Source: Pyramidobacter piscolens
GTDB lineage: Bacteria; Synergistota; Synergistia; Synergistales; Dethiosulfovibrionaceae
Reading direction: 5' to 3'
DNA length: 64,000 bases
Assembly (NCBI GenBank): GCA_004558205.1
Contig: SFDM01000002.1
Coordinates: forward strand, 1 to 64,000
Position numbers and translations under genes: made by a program
Shown here: piece after piece, positions 61,660-64,000 of the stretch
Numbering within the stretch: position 1 is the first letter of the stretch
How the letters are laid out: each line of letters begins with the position of its first letter
The notes under the pieces: model-generated
What the model saw: only the letters and a program-made list of their open reading frames with translations
Told to the model about the DNA's origin: nothing
Database searches by the model: none

Positions 61660-62869
61660 CTACATAAACAAGAAGTAGTTCCCAATCATGACCCCAAAAT
61701 AGTTGCCGATAATATAGCCATAGAGAGCACAAAGAATCGTGGGAGCGATCAGAGAGCTCCATCCCTGGTTGATCGTCAGCGCGGCTGACGAAGAGGGACC
61801 GCCAATGGTCGCAGTAATGGCGCAGCAGATTTCTTCGAGGCTGAGCCCAAAGAGCTTGCCAAAAAGAAACGAGAAGATCAGATGGATACTGAGAGTCACA
61901 AAGAAGATGAACATCACGATACCACCGAATTCGACGATCTTCACCAGATCTGCCGAAGTGCCGATAGTCACGTACCACAGCGTGAGGATGATCATGCCGA
62001 ACTCGTCGCCAAATTTAAGCTTAGAGAACCAACCAGGCATAAAGGTGGCTCCCAGGCAGGACAACGTAGTCATAACCAGCCAGATGCTGCCGAAAAGCTG
62101 CTGAATCACGAAGGGGGGCTTCATCGCCGTGACGGTACTGGCGATGAAACGGCTCAGCGCGACGATAGCGAAGGCTGTAGCGAAGGTTTTCAGGATATCG
62201 AGAAGCGACAGTTCGCGACACTTCCAAAAAGCCGCAGAGAGCGGCTTTTTCGCCGCTTCAGGATCGGCGAGGACAGCGGCCTCCCGTTCTTCCACATAGG
62301 GGTGTTTGAACATGCGGCGGTAGAACTTGGAATTGACGACCAGCGAGAGGATAAAGAGCATAATGCCAAGGCTGAAGTTGCCGAGCATGGCGTTAGCGCT
62401 GAGCAAGTTGTCGCTGGCCTTGAAGACGCCGGCCATGGCGACCATGTTGACGGTACCGCCGATATGGCCGCCGGCGTTCATCGCAACCATGGCGGGCAGC
62501 TCCGCAATCCCCCAACGTTTCATGACCGTGCCGTAGATGAAAGCCGCAATAACTGTGGAGACCGCGGCAAGGTTAAAAGCGATAAAGACGCGTCCGCCTT
62601 CTTTGTAGATTTTTCTGAGATCTGATTTAAACAAAAGCATGGGAATAGCCGTATAGAGCAAAACACCCGAGATCGAACTGTAAACGGGCGACTTAAAGGG
62701 CAGAATGTGCAAATTGGCCAGAAGCATGCCCCCCAACGATGCAAAGCACCACGATGCTCAGCTTATTCGCCCATTTGTAGCGCTGATCCAGCCAGTTGGC
62801 CAGGCAGAGCACGCTAATGAGAATAGCCCATATGTAAATAGTGTCGGTCGGTTTAATCAGAGACTCCAT
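61660..62869 (-). pseudogene. DUF819-family membrane protein, frameshifted in a G6 tract
   Basis: Two frames together encode one protein. The first (from ATG 62869, GAGGAG upstream) runs MESLIKPTDTIYIWAILISV to LSIVVLCIVGG and then leaves frame. The second continues GGMLLANLHILPFKSPVYSS to the end. The junction is a run of six C (plus strand 62729-62734); five would restore one frame of 402 codons. The intact product would have about ten membrane segments in the DUF819 (YjcL-like) family. It could be a true mutation, a phase-variable tract or a sequencing or assembly error. It precedes the D-aminoacylase gene and is divergent from a LysR regulator. Confidence 0.82.
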
Positions 62870-62990
62870 AAAAATCACTCCTCACAAAAAGTTCATTCCG
62901 TCCCCAGAGGACTCTCATATCGTAGAACATTTTTTTTCGTTCGTTATTTGCTTTTATTATGCTGTTCGCAGTCTCTCAGTTATAGATAAA

Positions 62991-63020
62991 TTGCCATTTT
63001 TGAGAACTTTCTGCTATGAT
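62991..63020 (+). promoter_or_regulatory. Promoter of the LysR gene
   Basis: TTGCCA and TATGAT are separated by 18 bp, 32 bp before the GTG start. Confidence 0.55.
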
Positions 63021-63052
63021 AGGATCAGTCTATGATTGGGTGGTGACAAGTC

Positions 63053-63979
63053 GTGAAACTGGAACAGATTAGGCACGTTGTCGAGGTCGCAAAAGCAAAA
63101 TCCATCAGCAAAGCCGCGGAAAATATCTTCATCTCACAGCCTCAGCTTTCGCTTTCCCTCAAGAACCTTGAGAGCGAGATTGGGCGCCAGCTTTTTAAGA
63201 GAAGCAACCGGGGCGTCGAAGCAACGCCCTTTGGGCAGGAATATGCCAGATTTGCCGAAACGGTGCTCCTGGAGCTCGAGCAGTTGAAGCGTATGAGCGA
63301 ACAGAGAAGGGACTCCTGCGAACAGTGCCTTTCCATATTCAACGAGGGATACCGCTATGTAAACCACGCCGCCGCAAAACTCTATGAGAGGCATAAAAAT
63401 GAACGGCTCTTCATCGATATCCAAGAGGGGGCCTGGAGCGACGCGGCTGCGCGCGTAGAAGACGGCAGCAGCATGATCGGCCTGGTCGCCCTGTTCAGCC
63501 ACTACAAGAAGACGCTTCTGCGCCAATACGAAACCCGAGGGCTCCAGTATTTCCGCTTCTGCCACAATCCAGTAACGATCATCCTCGGCAGAAACAACCC
63601 TCTTTTCTGCAAAAAGGACCATAGCGTCAGCTCGTCCGAGCTCAGCGGCTACCCTCTTGTCATCTACAGGCATTTCGACATGGGGCCTTACAGTACAGTT
63701 CCCGACATTCTCAAGCTGGGACAGGACCGGAACAGGATCATCGTCAGCGGACGCGGAGCTCTATACGACATGCTCGAGAAGACCGATGGGTTTTCAATCA
63801 CAAGCACCAACCAGATCGCCTATAAAAATACCGACTACTATCCGAACATCCGCTCCTTTGTGCTCGCCAACAGCAAGATCTCAGCCGAAATCGGCTGGAT
63901 CAAGAAAAAAAGCTACAATCCGTCGCCGCTGGTGCTGGAGTTCCTGCAAATTCTGTCCAGCTACTACACCGAAAGCTGA
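63053..63979 (+). CDS. LysR-family transcriptional regulator
   Basis: 308 residues. The N-terminal helix-turn-helix is LEQIRHVVEVAKAKSISKAA with FISQPQLSLSLKNLE, GRQLFKR and a linker helix. The effector domain (about 90-300) is typical in length. The start is GTG at 63053. It is divergent from the DUF819/D-aminoacylase pair and probably controls it in response to a substrate or product; LysR regulators are usually autoregulated from such a shared region. The gene ends 21 bases before the window edge. Confidence 0.87.
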   Translation: MKLEQIRHVVEVAKAKSISKAAENIFISQPQLSLSLKNLESEIGRQLFKRSNRGVEATPFGQEYARFAETVLLELEQLKRMSEQRRDSCEQCLSIFNEGYRYVNHAAAKLYERHKNERLFIDIQEGAWSDAAARVEDGSSMIGLVALFSHYKKTLLRQYETRGLQYFRFCHNPVTIILGRNNPLFCKKDHSVSSSELSGYPLVIYRHFDMGPYSTVPDILKLGQDRNRIIVSGRGALYDMLEKTDGFSITSTNQIAYKNTDYYPNIRSFVLANSKISAEIGWIKKKSYNPSPLVLEFLQILSSYYTES

Positions 63980-64000
63980 TATAACAAATTTTACTAAATA

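Noticed and set aside
1..64000. tRNA and rRNA genes
   Set aside because: No stretch with a T-loop GTTCGANTC and matching acceptor stem, nor rRNA-like conserved sequence, was recognised by eye; a covariance search would be decisive.

Overview
The window reads as a chromosomal segment of a diderm, amino-acid-fermenting anaerobe. The best guess is Synergistota, in the Pyramidobacter/Jonquetella/Cloacibacillus neighbourhood. That is an inference from gene content: several M20 and D-aminoacyl hydrolases, amino-acid exporters and PLP lyases, a PBP1C/alpha-2-macroglobulin pair typical of two-membrane cells, and a PstS domain order otherwise known to me from Clostridia. No rRNA, tRNA, CRISPR array or intact insertion sequence was seen.

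Layout. 1-5.3 kb: an amino-acid catabolic operon (PLP lyase, YfcC-type transporter, M20 amidohydrolase) with a divergent MerR regulator. 5.3-6.0 kb: hsp20 under a consensus promoter overlapped by a CIRCE operator. 6.1-12.5 kb: a complete phosphate operon, pstSCAB-phoU-phoB-phoR, behind an 11-bp-periodic Pho box; its PstS is circularly permuted. 12.7-13.6 kb: a metallo-beta-lactamase-fold hydrolase. 13.7-16.0 kb: a minimal Tat system (TatA of 56 residues plus TatC) divergent from a Tat-signal HD-domain protein, with a Pho-box-like sequence between them. 16.0-17.7 kb: a threonine-synthase-like gene whose 3' end, with a parS-like palindrome, is duplicated downstream. 18.2-20.0 kb: a Lys/Ala/Glu-rich repeat protein. 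20.1-23.6 kb: azlC-azlD, an FMN alpha-hydroxy-acid oxidase and an M20 hydrolase. 23.8-26.1 kb: an unrecognised winged-helix-like protein, rlmN and a small membrane protein.

26.6-44.2 kb is the most unusual part. An orphan NarL-type response regulator is divergent from a run of secreted proteins of no recognised family. It includes two copies of a two-gene module (27.7-30.1 and 39.0-41.5 kb), tandem repeat-domain proteins, two propeller-like proteins, a secreted triple CxxC protein and a PDZ protein. The run ends with a cytoplasmic SPFH/zinc-ribbon protein and a zinc-ribbon membrane protein resembling Bacillus YdjI and YdjG. A shared palindromic promoter box occurs in front of two of the units. 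It is followed at 44.7-52.2 kb by a large alpha-2-macroglobulin with a degenerate thioester site and PBP1C.

52.7-57.2 kb: a ferric-iron/spermidine-type ABC importer. 58.2-59.9 kb: a flavin-reductase-like protein, an HxlR regulator and an acetyltransferase-like gene. 60.0-64.0 kb: a D-aminoacylase, a DUF819 membrane protein broken by a one-base insertion in a homopolymer, and a divergent LysR regulator.

The intergenic space is rich in repeats: a structured ~165-bp family (three copies plus a variant), a 275-bp MITE-like family (two equal-length copies), a CGCAAAGG-arm family, long perfect hairpins and four parS-like palindromes.
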